A stretch of DNA of 64,000 nt from Zygnema cylindricum (GCA_037447655.1 JBBHKE010002899.1:1-64000), one strand, 5' to 3'; positions 22,521 to 35,267 are shown, counted from the first letter of the stretch. Numbers and translations are program-made. The notes: generated from the sequence alone by a model not told the origin.

Positions 22521-23165
22521 CTCTCTCTTTTTCTTTTTTTTTGAGCTGACCGTTTTGTTGGGCTGCCCGGAAAATTCCGACGGATTTCCGACGACAATTC
22601 CTACGACTCCAAATTCCTTCACCTGAAAAACAAAAAAAATAACAAAAAAAATAAAAAAAATCTTAATAACAATAATGTTAGCCAAAAAAAAAAAAAAATC
22701 AAACTATTTTTTAATTTTAATAACATTAAAAAAAAAAAAACCAAAAAAGTGTATATATACATATTACATATTATATATTATTATATAACATAAAATATAA
22801 AATACAAGATGTAAAATATAAAATATAAAATTTAAAATACAAAAATGTAAAATATAAAATATAAAATTTAAAATACAAAATGCAAAACATAAAATGTAAA
22901 ATATAAAAAATGTAAAAAACAAAATATTATATATTTATGATGTAAAATTTAAAATACAAATATAAAAAAAATCAAATATAAAATATAGGAGTAAAGAGAA
23001 AGGAGGGGGGAGAGGGAGGAGGGGGGTGAGGAAGGAGGGGGGAGGGAGGAGAGGAGGGAGGGGGAGAGGAGGGGAGGAGGAGAGAGGAGAGAGGGGAGGA
23101 GGGAGGAGAGGAGAGGAGAGGGCATCCCACAGTTCAAAGAGTCGAGCGTTGAGGATGAGCAGAAA
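22521..23165 (-). CDS. Doubtful minus-strand exon(s)
   Basis: Read on the minus strand, TTTTTGTTTTTCAG ends at 22623 and is followed from 22622 by a frame encoding KEFGVVGIVVGNPSEFSG. This faintly recalls the VVGxP segment of YqgF/RuvX nucleases. A second short candidate lies at about 23117-23165, upstream on the same strand. The purine tracts at 22985-23250 are pyrimidine on the minus strand, as in introns of the other genes here. No flanking exons could be linked, so this is weak. Confidence 0.2.
22785..22985 (+). repeat. AAAATATAAAATGT tandem array
   Basis: Imperfect 8-14 base units of AAAATATAAAATGTA / AAAATTTAAAATAC. Pure A/T with occasional G or C. Confidence 0.85.
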
Positions 23166-23250
23166 ATATCCTTGGCGCAAACAAACGGAGGAGAGAGAAG
23201 GAAGAGGTAGGGGGAGATGGGGGAGAGGGGGGAGAGAGAGGGGAAGACAG
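22995..23250 (+). repeat. GA-rich tract
   Basis: GGAGGGGGGAG / GAGAGGAG repeats in two blocks, separated by a unique patch at about 23122-23175. On the minus strand this is a CT tract. Confidence 0.85.
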
Positions 23251-23869
23251 AGAGATAGAGATTGAGATTACTGTACCTCATCAAAAACCCTTTCCTTTCC
23301 TTCCTCCCCTCCTCTCCACCGGTCAAAGTACAACCTAATCTGTACGATCCATACAGTACGGACGGCCGATATCCGCACGTGCCGAACAATCAGAGGGACG
23401 TTTCAAGAGGCGACGCAGACCGCCACGTCAGAGAGAGCCTGACCACACTGCGCCGACATCCACCGACCAGACGACCGGGGAGGGAGGAGGAAGGAGAGGG
23501 AAAGAGAAGAAGGGGAGAGAAGGAGGGGAGGAGGGAGGGGAGGAGGGGAGTTGGAGAAGACAAGAGAGAGGGAGAGGGCGGGGAAAAAACGTAAAAACGG
23601 AAATCACGATTATATGGTTAAATCGCCGATACATGCCGAGGTGACGTACGGACGGAAGTGTCGTACACCCCTGCCAAATATGCTGTACCGTACAGTCATT
23701 CGTACATATTTAGTACGGATGGACTGAGGAATGTTGTCGGCGTTAAAGATTTGAAGCCGTAATTTATTAATTAAGCTCACCAGAAAATAACGGTTATTGT
23801 TCGGATTTGGAAATCTGACGGCCGTCAGTAAACTGACAACTGTACTGCACTGTAGCTCCGTTAGGTGCA

Positions 23870-24070
23870 CACTAGGTTCGGAAAAAACCGAACCTAACTA
23901 AGGCGTGCCGAACCTACTATAGCGGAGGAAAACCGAACGAGCTAAACCGAACCGGACTCAAAGGAGCCAAAATGAGCCGAACCGAGAAGAGACGTACGGA
24001 GGCGAACTGAACCGAATCGACGAGAACCGAACCGAAACTGGTGTGGCCGGAAGGTTGGTATGAATGATAG
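23870..24070. repeat. GGTTCGG/CCGAACC-rich element end
   Basis: Several CCGAACC, AACCGAAC and GGTTCGG words in both orientations, like subterminal transposase-binding repeats. From about 23986 the sequence is shared with 28386 onward (GAAGAGACGTACGGAGGCGA). Similar words flank the miniature LTR element at 62525-62640 and 63400-63560. Confidence 0.55.
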
Positions 24071-24217
24071 AACAAGTCAACGAAGTCGTACTGTATAAGT
24101 CAATCATATCGTACACTATGTAGTACAGTACGAAATATACTTTAGTCTGTGAAATTATAGTCTGTGATATTACGGTAATTTACAGTAGCGGGCGCTAATC
24201 CCCAGCATTACTATTCA

Positions 24218-25084
24218 GGGTATAAGTTACGAACAGTGATTTGAATTGTGATTTGGTATTGCGCTACGTGCTGTGTTTTCGTGAGTTTCTTGAAGCAACG
24301 TACGAAATGGGTTGCGATTTCCCGAAATATCGGGGAAGACATCGACCGTCGATTATATTTGTCTTCATCTGCGAAACATCGCTCATCCGCCTCTGTATTG
24401 GCAACACAGAACCACTCATTCCTACACCTGACAGGCGACAGTGTTGATGAAATGAAAATTTCACACGCCCCAAAGTCACGTGTTTCGGATTGTGACCGTA
24501 ATCTTGCCGAAAAAAATACGGTTTTGAAAGCAGCAGAGTGAAGGAGATTTATTACGCGGTACTTACGAAATACATTTGTAACCACTGGTCTGGATTTCCA
24601 TACGAAATGGTCGGTTTCAAATTTTGACGATTTTAGAATTGATCGTCGGCTACGTGGAACCCAAAACGAACCGCTAACCCACGTTCCATTCCGACCCGTT
24701 ACAGTCCCACTACCCTACCGTCCGGGTATCGCTATCAAATCTATTCGATATATCGAATATCGATCGAGCAGATTCCTCGATATATCGTACCGGGACCAAC
24801 ATAAATTATCGCGATATATATCGCAAAAAATGGGTGTCCGTACATTCATAGTACAGAAAATCGTACGGATATTATCCCCCCCCCGCACTGATTGAAAAAA
24901 AAATGAAAATTTTCATTTTTCTTGTGGTTCGATATATCGGCGATACAATATATCGCCGATATATCGCGATGATTTGGTTTTTGATATATCGAAGCGATGT
25001 ATCGATTATCGGGTACTTGAAATTCGATATATATATCGAATATCGGCAAAAGGTCCTCGATACCCAACACTAGTAACCATACCC
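24218..25084. mobile_element. PIF/Harbinger-like MITE C4, with nested element B3
   Basis: Left end GGGTATAAGTTAC and right end GTAACCATACCC are diverged versions of the family C ends (GGGTATGGTTACATC). Its left part matches 28648-29100. A family B element (24725-25072, inverted, ending CGATACCCAACACTA) sits inside it close to the right end, so B inserted after C. Confidence 0.65.
24725..25072. mobile_element. MITE family B, copy 3 (inverted, nested)
   Basis: Reverse complement of 5245-5629 in outline, with the same ATATCG-dense arms and the CCGGGACCAACATAAATT block. The right end CGATACCCAACACTA is intact; the left end has decayed to CCGGGTATCG. Confidence 0.7.
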
Positions 25085-25299
25085 AGGCCGTCCATTAGTA
25101 GCTGTGAACGCTGTAACGCGCATCGAATTTATCGCTCCATCAGGTTTGCCAATAACCCACACCAAATTCAAACCGATCGTCCACACGATCACCTAACCCG
25201 CAACCAACTCCACGTAATCGTGACCACACAATTGCCGAAACTAACAGACTCTGAGCACCCCATGGCCTAACACATGCCAAAGACAAAGACGGATAACTC

Positions 25300-26165
25300 C
25301 TTTACCTCCTTTCTAGCCTCATACTTGTAGTAGTCACTGAAGGATACAGAGGGTGGATGATGAAACTCTGTGACCTCCATTGGTCCACCGAATGTCCAGC
25401 CTATATGAAGCCTCTAGGATAATATTTGCAATTTTGACTTTGGCAATGAATAAGTGCCACCCTTGCACACAAAATCTCTGACCGAATAAACCCCTATGTA
25501 GCCTGGACTCTCCTGAGTCCGCAGCAAAAAGAATCACTGAATTTGCTCACTTGAGCATTAAGTTATGGCTGACCAAAGTTGGTCTATAAATACAGGTGCA
25601 CTCTGGGAGAGAGGCTGAAAAACCAAAAATATTTCAAGTCCTAAACTACCTCTCTAAACCTATTACTAAGGTACTAGACCAATCATATGACTGTAAAGTA
25701 CAAGAAGGTACAGGTACCGCTGTACTTCTTGTACGGGCATAGTACGGCATGGCCGGTCCGCTGACGCGTGTCAGTTCCGGAGCCGTAGTTGCTCCTCCCG
25801 TAATATCCTCTGTCCAACCATATGTTGCCACGTGTCATCCTCCGACATGTGGTCCGCAAACCGCCAAACTTCTATTCCGGCATTCGGGCTCCACTGTGAG
25901 CCGTTCGATCAGATCCGGACATTTGATTTCGTCCGTCGAAATTACATGTCGATTCGATATTTCAGGCGGTCCATGGCAACCTAGAGGTCATAGAGCGAGA
26001 ACGCCAGACGTTTTAAATATCGGCATATACGTGTATCATTCCCCAAGACCTATTGGATAAGGCCCACGGCTATTTTGTACCGGGTCATCCAAAGGTCCTT
26101 GGATCAATTCCCACAGCTGACAGCCTATGTTTTACAAAAACAATACTAGTGATCTGTCTGTCTCT
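25300..26165. other. LTR-like remnants; no gene
   Basis: TGTAGTAGTCACTGAAGG at 25327 recurs at 3412 and in altered form near 26200. A plant-like TATA word CTATAAATA at 25583 is followed about 30 bases later by a GAGAGAGG stretch. This may be the promoter part of an old LTR read on the + strand. Boundaries are not clear. Confidence 0.35.
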
Positions 26166-28384
26166 TTAGCTGCTAGAGGCAGCCATGGCTGCCTGCAGGT
26201 CCTCAGTGACTACGACAAGTATGAGGGCTGTAGTAAGGTCACAAAAGAGACTACAAAATACTTTTTTTTTCAACACTCCCCTTATTTTATAGTCTTTCTT
26301 TTGTTTCAGTCCACACTTCTCCCTATATAATATTAATTTAGGAGAAGGAACCGGTTTAGTCATCATATTTGCTACCATCTCACCATCTGGTCTATATTCC
26401 AGACTAATGATTTTATTCTCAACTTTCTCCCTAACAAAGCTCAAACGAATATCCATGTGTTTTGCTTTAAAATGATGCTTAGGGTTTGCTGCAATTGCAA
26501 TCGCAGCCTGATTATCACAAAATATCTTTTGTACTCCATTATTCATGTATCCCAATTTTTGAAGCAAAGATTTCACCCACATTAATTCTTTCACAACCGA
26601 ACAAGAGGCCATATACTCAGCCTCCATGGTGGACTGAGCAATCACCTTTTGTTGCTTACTGCTCTAACAACAAGCCCCATTCCCAACATACAACACATAC
26701 CCAGAAGTATACCTCCTCATCGGAGCATCCCCATAACTAGCATCACTCCAAGTAGTGATGTCAGTGTTATCCCCACCCAGATGCAACCACAAATCTCTTG
26801 TTCCTACCAAATACCGCATGACCCTTTTGGTCGCTTCCCAATCTTTCTTCCTAGGGTCATTCAGACTCTTACTTAATACTCCCACAGCTGCAGCTATATC
26901 AGGACGAGTACACTTCATAAAGTAGATCATACTACCGACAACCTGTCTGTATGGAATAGTTTGAATGAACTTGCTTTCCTCAAGTCCTAGCTCATTATCC
27001 AAGATCAAGAATCCCTCCTCTTAGCTCCCCTCATTTCCCTTCTTTAGGTCCATTGGAGTCGTACAACTATTTGCTTTTTCCATTTGAAATTTTTCAAGCA
27101 TATTCCCAATTGCTTCCTTTTGAGTTAGTCTAATTGTTTTCTTTTCTCTATCCCTCTCCATTTGAATTCCCAAAATGTACTTTGCCTCCCCCAAATCTTT
27201 CATTTCAAATCTACTCTTTAGATCCTTTTTCAATCTATTAATTTTCACCATTGATTTACTCAAAACAAGCAAATCATCAACATATATGGCAATGAAAATT
27301 ATACCTTCCTCATCCTCAAATAAGTAGATGGAATGATCCGAACTGATTCGGATATATCCCAAACTTGTCAAAAACTCGTCCAACTTTTTGTTCCATTGGC
27401 GTGGAGCTTGCTTTAGTCCATAAAGGGACTTTATCAATCTGCACACCTTGTTTTCTTCTCCTTTCTCCACAAATCCTTCCGGTTGTCGCATGAAGATCTC
27501 TTCTTCCAATTCTCCGTGTAAGAAAGCGGTTTTGATGTCCATCTGATGCACTTCTATGTCTTCCGCTGCCGGGAGACTAAGTAGAATTCGGACGGAGGGG
27601 AATCTGACAACTGGAGCAAAAGTCTCCTCATAATCGATTCCCTCCTTCTGTGTGAACCCTTTTGCCACTTATCTGGCTTTGTATCGCTCGATAGTGTTAT
27701 CTGGATTGAGCTTCAACTTAAATACCCACTTGCACCCTATTGGTTTTGTATCCGGAGGACAATCCACCAACTCCCAAGTGTTTGCTTCCATAATGGAAGC
27801 CATCTCATCATTAATAGCTGTCACTCATCTACCACCTTTCGGCTATTAACTGTTTTTGAGTAAGTCTGGGGTTCGCTCAAATGTGATAGCTTAGTTACCT
27901 TGTTGTTCACTTGTCTCTCTTGAAGTCTCCTGCTGCTTCTTCTTCCTCCTTGAAATTCTGACGAGGGAATCGAGGGTAATCTCGGGTTCCTCCGAACAAC
28001 TTCACCTTCTCCCCTATCCGTGGAGTCTATCTCCGGTCGTTCATCGTCCATTTCCTGTATTTCCTCGTTTTCTTCCTCGGTTTGAATCGAAAGATTTGAC
28101 TCCAAAAAAGGGTCACTCTCGGTCAGATTTTTCTCTTCCTGTGCACGATCAGGCTGAACCGAAGTTTGGTTAGTAGAATCTGCATCTAACTCATTTTTGG
28201 ATTCAATTCTAATTCTGACCGGTTTAGTATACTTAAAGGGATCTATGGATTTTCTTTCATCCATAACTACCAAGTGTTTTACTAAAATTATGTCTTCTCT
28301 ACCGAGATCATAAACTCTATACCTTTTTACGTTCTCATCATACCCAAGTAAGTATCCCGGCTTTCCTCTAGCATCTAACTTCCA
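26166..28384 (-). pseudogene. Ty1/copia retrotransposon remnant (RT-RNase H)
   Basis: Minus-strand frames give a complete copia-style reverse transcriptase and RNase H order: a hinge region (KLDARGKPGYLLGYDE), the RT start (VAKGFTQKEGIDYEETFAPV), MDIKTAFLHGELEEEI, SLYGLKQAPRQW, the catalytic IAIYVDDLL, then YRQVVGSMIYFMKCTRPDIA and the RNase H segment STMEAEYMA. The frame is broken near 26664, 27021, 27670 and 27822 by stops or shifts. Gag, protease and integrase are missing: copia sequence stops near 28385 against an unrelated repeat. A polypurine tract (AAAATAAGGGGAG on the minus strand) followed by TGTTGAAAAA marks the likely 3' LTR start at 26275. It is inactive. Confidence 0.92.
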
Positions 28385-28647
28385 GAAGAGACGTACGGAG
28401 GCGAACTAAACCGAATCGACGGAACCGAACCGAAATTAGTGTAGCTTTGGAAGGTTAGTAACTTAGTATGAATGATAGAACGAAGTCAACGAAGTCGTAC
28501 TGTATAAAGTCAATCTCATATCGTACGCACTTTATGTAGTATGGTATGAAATATGTACTTTAGTCTGTGAAATTCTTTAGTCTGTGAATATTACAGTAAT
28601 TTACGAAGTAAAGGGCGCTATTTTCGCCTTTTTGTATTTGCTATTTA
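28385..28647. repeat. Repeat flanking MITE C1, shared with two other sites
   Basis: From GAAGAGACGTACGGAGG through AGTCTGTGAATATTACAG to AAAGGGCGCTATTTTCGCC, this sequence is also found at 23986-24210 and, from ATGAATGATAGAAC on, at 32509-32685. A last fragment is at 37738-37800. The MITE sits at the same point in each, so the repeat and MITE multiplied together. Confidence 0.7.
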
Positions 28648-29284
28648 GGGTATGGTTACATCAGACGAAAAGTGAGGTTAAATACATAATTTTGTACTTG
28701 TCCGTACCATGACGTACTATATTTTCGTGAGTTTCTTGAAAACAACATTACAGAAAATAAGGTTACGATTCTCCAAGTATCCGGGAGAAGACGTCGACCG
28801 TCCGATTATATTTTGGTCTTCATCTGCGAAGCAATCGCTCCATCCGCCTCTGTATTGGCAACACAGAACCACTCAATTCACTACACCTGGACGAAAGACA
28901 AGTGCGTCGATGAAAAATGAAAATTTCACACGCCCCAAAAGTCACGTGCCTTCGGACAAGGTGACCGTAAAATCTTTGCCGAAAAGAAATACGGTTTTTT
29001 CCTGAAAGTCAGCAGAGCGAAGGAGATCTATGAGGTACATTGACGCGGTACACTTGCGAAGTACACGTACGTAATACACAAGTACGGATTTCCATACGAA
29101 AATGGTCGGTTTCCAAATCTTTGACGATTTTAGAGATTTGATCGTCGACTTACGTGGAACCACTCAAATACGAACACGTATGTAAAAACCTATTTACAGA
29201 CGTTACGCGATGTAACCGAGGCCTCTGTAATAAAGAAATTTTGCTTTCTGTACTATTACAAAGACCTCCGGATGTAACCATACC
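28648..29284. mobile_element. PIF/Harbinger-like MITE C1
   Basis: Begins GGGTATGGTTACATCAGACG and ends GATGTAACCATACC. Its interior is nearly the same as 32686-33326. There are no coding frames of note. TTA lies outside the left end and ATTA outside the right. Confidence 0.7.
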
Positions 29285-29287
29285 ATT

Positions 29288-29988
29288 AGAGCGTTGTTCC
29301 ATTAGGTAGTTTCAGTAAACGTCAAAAAATCGTTTACTGAAGCCATCGTTCCATTATGTCGGGTCAGTAACCGACATTTTATTTGCGTGGCAAAATTTGA
29401 TTGGTTCACGTCATAGATGATTACGATTCTAAAAATCTTCAAAGAATCTCTGACAGCGAATTGTGACCAGATATTTGTACCAGCGAAGGTAAAAAGTGAC
29501 TTGTACGACATATTGAATAAAATATGTACGGATAGACGAAATTTCAGATTTGTAAAAGCGTACAAAAATGTCAAAATGGTTAGTGGATGATAATAGAAGC
29601 GTGAAACAATATCCTCCGTCAAAGATTTTCTTGCTGCTTCCGGTGGCCACGCATCCTCTTTGGCGGAAGGCACATGTCATATGCGATGTGTACCTACATG
29701 GTCGCGCGGTCGTCGTGGATATTTGTTCACTTTTCTGCGCGGCACGATGCTATTAGTTCAGGCGCTAAGAATTGACCTACTCTGGGTCACTTGTTGCGAA
29801 CTGAAAGTGTCAGACGATGGCGTATCCGATTATGCATCCGACAATCCACGTTTACGCCAATAAACGTGGAGAATCGAATCCCTAATTCAGGCTTGTTTTT
29901 TTGACATTTTATTTTTTTTGGTACGACATTGTACGAAAGAGTACGGCTTTCAGTAAACAACGACATTTTTTCCCTAATGGAACCTTAC
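29288..29988. mobile_element. MITE family D copy (D3)
   Basis: GTTGTTCCATTAGGTAG at the left and CCTAATGGAACCTTACC at the right are inverted-repeat ends of the D type. It directly abuts MITE C1. A further D-like left end (GGGTGAAGTTCCATCATACG) begins at 29994, but its partner was not found. Confidence 0.5.
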
Positions 29989-29993
29989 CTTTA

Positions 29994-30798
29994 GGGTGAA
30001 GTTCCATCATACGTTTCTGTAATCGTACGGCCAACTCTACATATGAGTCAATGTTCCATCACGTTGACTCTATAAACCACGTGTTCTAATTTACTAGCGC
30101 CACACAAGTTATGATCCAAAAGTGAATATCTTTCACATTTTGAGCACCGACAAACTTAACTTCAAATCTTCTTTTGCGTACCATGTACCTGCGTACGAAA
30201 TCATCATACGGCAAAACTTTTATACTTTTTGCATACGCCAATCTGTACGCAAGCTTATTTTTTAGGGTTTATGTTTTCGAACATAACGAAAGTCATTTGA
30301 GAGAAATAGTGTGACGAACAAAACTTACCGAAAAATAGTGTGACGTAAGAATGTTACGAAATTTCGTTTTTATTTTTGGTTGTATTTTGGAAAGCGTGTG
30401 TCTTGTGCAAATCTTAAGTTTTTTCGTTGATTTTCCAATCTCACACGTAGCTTAATCGTCCAGCGTGTCACGATTTTTTTGTTCTTTATATGCCAACCAA
30501 CCTCCTCGAGGTGGGTTGACAATTACAAAGAGAAATGAAGCGAACTCCTCGCAAATGAACACCCAACGGCCAGTATTACCTCCAAGACCTTTGGAGAAAA
30601 TATTGAAATCATTATTGCAAAAATTACAATGGTAAAACCACCTGAGTACAAAAGGGGTAAAACTGAAAAAAAAACTTTTGGAGACTACGACGGTCACAAA
30701 AAAATAAGCTACGCCCAAAAACTAAAATGAAACACAACAATACTAACAAGAGCTAAGAACCAACACAAAACAATACCAGAGTTAGACGGCCTACAAAA
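29994..30798. other. No gene; possible D-type element start
   Basis: Starts with a D-like end, then gives no recognisable coding sequence. A short hairpin CAACCTCCTCGAGGTGGGTTG lies near 30496. Confidence 0.35.
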
Positions 30799-31860
30799 GG
30801 AAAAAACCTACACTAGCCTACCTATAAAAAGCTAAGGTCCACAACCACGAAGATCGTGGATGTGAACCGGGACCCTTGGTGGAAGGTCGGGAAGACCCCG
30901 CCTCTCATCAGCTAGTATGCTACAACGAAGGAGAGACGCCCCTTGCGGCCGCTTAAGTGCAATTGAGACACGTTGACGATATAACGAAACCAAAAGACAA
31001 GGTGGAGGACTCCCCAAACCTCGAGATTTAAACGTTAGTCACGCACACAGACGAAGAAAGTCATCGAAAGACTTGTCCAAAGATCAAAAAATCCCCACTG
31101 CAAAAGGAACAAACTGGTCTAACGGGTTGTGGTGAGCGTAGTCTCTTTCTTTTGAAGCCGCTCCGTCCCGAGCCGGCACACTTTTATGCGAAGCCGCGAG
31201 AGATCAAATTTGTGACCCAGTCGGATCCGTGAGGACCATATCGCCAAGCGTCCTCCCAGTACCATGAATAAAAACTAAGTGAACCCGAGGGCTCATACCA
31301 CCCTTGTATTGGGGCCGAGGTGGAAGAATTTGAGAAACCTCACGTTTGATAGTGTAGCCCGCCTCGGCGCCAATGGCAACAATGGCATCTCACACTAAAT
31401 CATGTGTAACAGTCCGTTCCCCCCCATGCGAGCAACCAAGCAAATGGATTCCTTCAGCATAAATGGTTTGGTTGCAAACGCACCGAGGCCCCCCTAAAAG
31501 CGGAGGGTGAGGCAAACCCTACCGCAAGCGTAGAGCAAAAGTGAGTTGGTCTAGTGATAGACGAAGTTTCGAAAAGGTTGGAGTCGCTTGTAGCCACGCA
31601 CTAGCTCCAAGCCCCGGACACGAACGTAAATGAGCACGCGCTTGAGCAGAAGGTAGCGCCTCCAAGAGGTTTGCAAAATTAGCAGTGACCACTTGCTCAA
31701 ATATGCGTTGTTGAAGTTAGAAGTTAGTGTCGGCCATGAGGGATTGAAAAGGTGGAACTTGGTTTTGAGCGTCTGGAGGTATTAGCGCACGAGCTGAAAA
31801 GAGAGCTTGTTGAAATGGAAATAGCCCGTCTTCCACTTTAGAGACAACTTGCGCCAGAAT
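30799..31860 (-). pseudogene. Non-LTR retrotransposon 3' part, copy 1 (cut by gap)
   Basis: Minus-strand translation gives a zinc-knuckle-like CVCNQTIYAEGIHLLGCSHG segment. After it come ERTVTHDLV, then RPQYKGGMSPRVHLVFIHG, GDMVLTDPTG and QFVPFAVGIF, the order seen in the C-terminal domain of many eukaryotic non-LTR reverse transcriptases. Stops interrupt it (after HDLV, after GSQI, after GIF). It is cut off by the 10-N gap at 31861. From about 31043 on it shows no difference from 35623-36440. Confidence 0.75.
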
Positions 31861-31870
31861 NNNNNNNNNN
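31861..31870. other. Assembly gap (10 N)
   Basis: Ten unknown bases. The left flank matches 36440 exactly up to the last base; the right flank is unrelated. Confidence 1.
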
Positions 31871-32176
31871 ACCGTACATAAATGTACCTTTTTTAAGTTA
31901 AAAAGTACAATAAATTAGTTTTAGTAACCGCGGACGCATGAGAATGTGCGTTCTAAAAAGGGAAAAAAACCATGTCGTAAAAAATCTCGTTCACACACAT
32001 TCGTCTGACAGCCGCGTTTCGACCGTGTGAACGCCAACGGGGTTGGTCCGTAGGTTTTTGTAATTTTTTTGGCAGTGTGGTATTTTTTTTTTTTTTATCG
32101 TCCCATACTGCCTGGTTGGTCAATTTGAGGCTTTATTTAGTGTGGCCCTCAAAATTGAAGACGCTAATATGACAGA

Positions 32177-32499
32177 TTGTCCTTTCGTAAGTTGTGTTAT
32201 GGGATTTTCATGTGATCTTTTTAAAATCGCCTACTTTGATCAGTGACCGTCCGATCGTCCAAATCTGACGGTTTAAATAAAAAGTCCTTCAAAACTCACA
32301 AAAATATTTGTTTTTGTCCGATTTTTTTTCAAAATTTAGACATGTCGTTTAATTCTCTATCGATCGATGTGCAACTCAACCCTGTCCCTATTTTATTTCA
32401 TTTTGCGGCCAATACAACATGGGTCTTAAGGGCATATTGTATGTTTTGCGTACAATAGGCATATTGTATGGGCGTACGGTCACCTACTTTTGAACTTTG
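32177..32499. mobile_element. hAT-like MITE F2, left-truncated
   Basis: Matches 681-934 of the intact copy and ends CACCTACTTTTGAACTTTG. The left end is missing, so no duplication can be scored. Confidence 0.6.
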
Positions 32500-32685
32500 C
32501 TTAGTATGAATGATAGAACAAAGTCAACAAAGTCGTACTGTATAAAGTCAATCTCATATCGTACGCACTTTATGTCGTACGGTACGAAATATGTACTTTA
32601 GTCTGTGAAATTCTATAGTCTGTGAATATTACAGTAATTTACGAAGTAAAGGGCGCTATTTTCGCCTTTTTGTATTTGCTATTTA

Positions 32686-33326
32686 GGGTATGGTTACATC
32701 AGACGAAAAGTGAGGTTAAATACATAATTTTGTACTTGTCCGTACCATGACGTACTATATTTTCGTGAGTTTCTTGAAAACAACATTACAGACAATAAGG
32801 TTACGATTCTCCAAGTATCCGGGAGAAGACGTCGACCGTCCGATTATATTTTAGTTTTCATCTGCGAAGCAATCGCTCCATCCGCCTCTGAATTGGCAAC
32901 ACAGAACCAGTCAATTCACTACACCTGGACGAAAGACACGTGCGTCCATGAAAAATGAAAATTTTCACACGCCCCCAAAGTCACGTGCTTTCGGACAAGG
33001 TGACCGTAAAATCTTTGCCGAAAAGAAATACGGTTTTTTTCTGAAAGTCAACAGAGTGAAGGAGATCTTTGAGGTACATTGACGTGGTACACTTGAGAAG
33101 TACACGTGCATAGTACGTAAGTACGGAATCCCATACGAAAATGGTCGGTTTTCAAATTTTTGAACGATTTTTGAGATTTGATCGTCAACGTCCAAGGAAA
33201 GCACTAAAATCAAAACACGTATGTAAAAACTTGTTTACAAACGTTACGCGATGTAACCGAGGCCTCTCTAATTTTGCAATTTTGTTGTCCGTACTATTAC
33301 AAAGACCACTTGATGTAACCATACCC
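32686..33326. mobile_element. PIF/Harbinger-like MITE C2
   Basis: 641 bp with ends GGGTATGGTTACATCAG and TGATGTAACCATACCC. It is nearly identical to C1, in the same flank. Its frames have no family resemblance. Confidence 0.75.
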
Positions 33327-33674
33327 CAAATAAGTAATTATATGAAAGGAATTGCTAATCGCAAAGACGATTTTTACTGCGCGCAGATAGTTGTCAGAAA
33401 TTGTACATTTGAAGTACAGTTTCGTACAGGCTACGTACCTTCAAGTTCAGATTTGACGGTCAATCCGTCGAACTACTTTGACTGGCAAAATATTGTACTG
33501 GTAGTTAAAAAAGTGTCGCACTTGCGAAAGTCAACCGTCATAAATAAATAAACAATTCACACGGTCGCCCCAGGTTTACTATAACAAAACTGCGGCAGCC
33601 ACATAAATAAAATGGTTGTGCGCAGGTAGTTTATCACTTCACATCTGTGAGCGCACACAGTGACATTTGACTTA

Positions 33675-34394
33675 GGGTAGAATTCCATTAGACGAAAAGT
33701 GTGGTTCGTTACTGGACGCCGTACAAGTTCGTACAGATTCGTACCACGCTGTACCTTTTTTTTGGTCAGAAGCTCCAATGATGTAGGCGTAATTCCTGGC
33801 CGTTGGATATTCCACTTTTTCAGATCCGCCAAGCAATCACGCACATCATCCAGTGTGACGATACTCTCATCGCGAGGAGAACTGTACGATATTAGACGTG
33901 CACCATAGGTACACATGAAAAAGCAAAAAATATCCGCTTTGAACAAGCGACCACAGGACTACACGTTGTATAGGCCATGTGCCTACGTCGTACGGTCCAT
34001 GTGCCGTCTGCCACGCTAGATGCAGGTGAGCCAAAAATATTTTGGCACGCTCCATCTGACATCCACCGACATTCAAAGTTTGCCGCGACCTTCAAAGTTT
34101 GCCGCGTCTTTTTGTCATTCTGTTTCGAAATTTTGATTTTCGCTTTCAAATTGAAAAATTTGGCTGCAAACTTTATATGAATCATTAACTACTTCCGGTC
34201 GTACAGATAGTTCGTTCCAACTTTCTGTTTGAAGATTTTCTTTAAGATTTTCAAATCTGGACTCTAACCTACGTGGCGCCAATCATAATTGAGGAAGGTT
34301 TGTTACTGGCCCCACAAAATGGAATAGTCTTCCAGTAAATGTTGCTAGTAGAATTTTCCGTATATTTCCTAGGACCGCCTAATGGAATTTTACC
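33675..34394. mobile_element. PIF/Harbinger-like MITE D1
   Basis: Begins GGGTAGAATTCCATTAG and ends CTAATGGAATTTTACC. TTA precedes the left end and ATTA follows the right. It is nested in E2. Confidence 0.7.
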
Positions 34395-34564
34395 ATTAGC
34401 CGCAAAAATGATATCTACTCGCGAACCGTTACATTGAACTTGGACACAAATTAAAGGACGACGTACAACATGTTTAAACTCGCACGAAACGGAATAAACT
34501 TCGTACAAAAAAAAAAAAACGTATCTGCGTATAAATATTGATGAAACTAAAATGACGCGTCTAA

Positions 34565-35231
34565 GGGTATGGTTACATTAGGAGGTCTCTGTAATAGTAC
34601 GGACAACAAAATTTATGTATTAAAAAGGCCTCGGTTACATCGCGTATCGTCTGTAAATACGTTTTTATATACGTGTTCTGATTTGAGTGGCTCCACATAA
34701 ATCAACGATCTAATCTCTATAATCGTCAAAAATTTGGAAACCGACCATTTGCGTATGGAAATCCGTACTTGCGTATTTCGTACGTGTACTTCGCGAGTGT
34801 ACCGCGCCAATTTACCTTAGAGATCTCCTTCACTCTGTTGACTTTCAAGAAAAAACCGTATTTCTTTTCGGCAGGGATTTTACGGTCACCTTGTCCGAAG
34901 GCACGTGACTTTGGGGGCGTGTGAAAATTTTCATTTTTCATCGACGCACGTGTCTATCGTCCAGGTGTAGCTAATTGACTGGTTTTGTATTGGTGAACTC
35001 ACCTCCGCGAGGTAGGTTCACTAATACAAAGGCGTATGGAGCGATTGCTTCGCAAATGAAGACCAAAATGTAATCGGACGGTCGAAGTCGTCTCCTAGAT
35101 ACTTGGAGAATCGTAATCTTATTTTTTGTAATGTTGTTTTCAAGAAACTCACGAAAATATAGTACGGCATGGTACGGGCAAGTACAAAATTTTGTATTAA
35201 ACCTCACTTTTTATCTGATGTAACCATACCC
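34565..35231. mobile_element. PIF/Harbinger-like MITE C3 (inverted)
   Basis: Begins GGGTATGGTTACATTAGG and ends CTGATGTAACCATACCC, with TAA on both outer sides, a 3-bp target duplication. It is inverted relative to C1 and C2. An imperfect hairpin lies at about 34988-35029. Confidence 0.75.
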
Positions 35232-35267
35232 TAAGTCAAATGTCAGTGTGTGCGTGAAGTGATAAAC

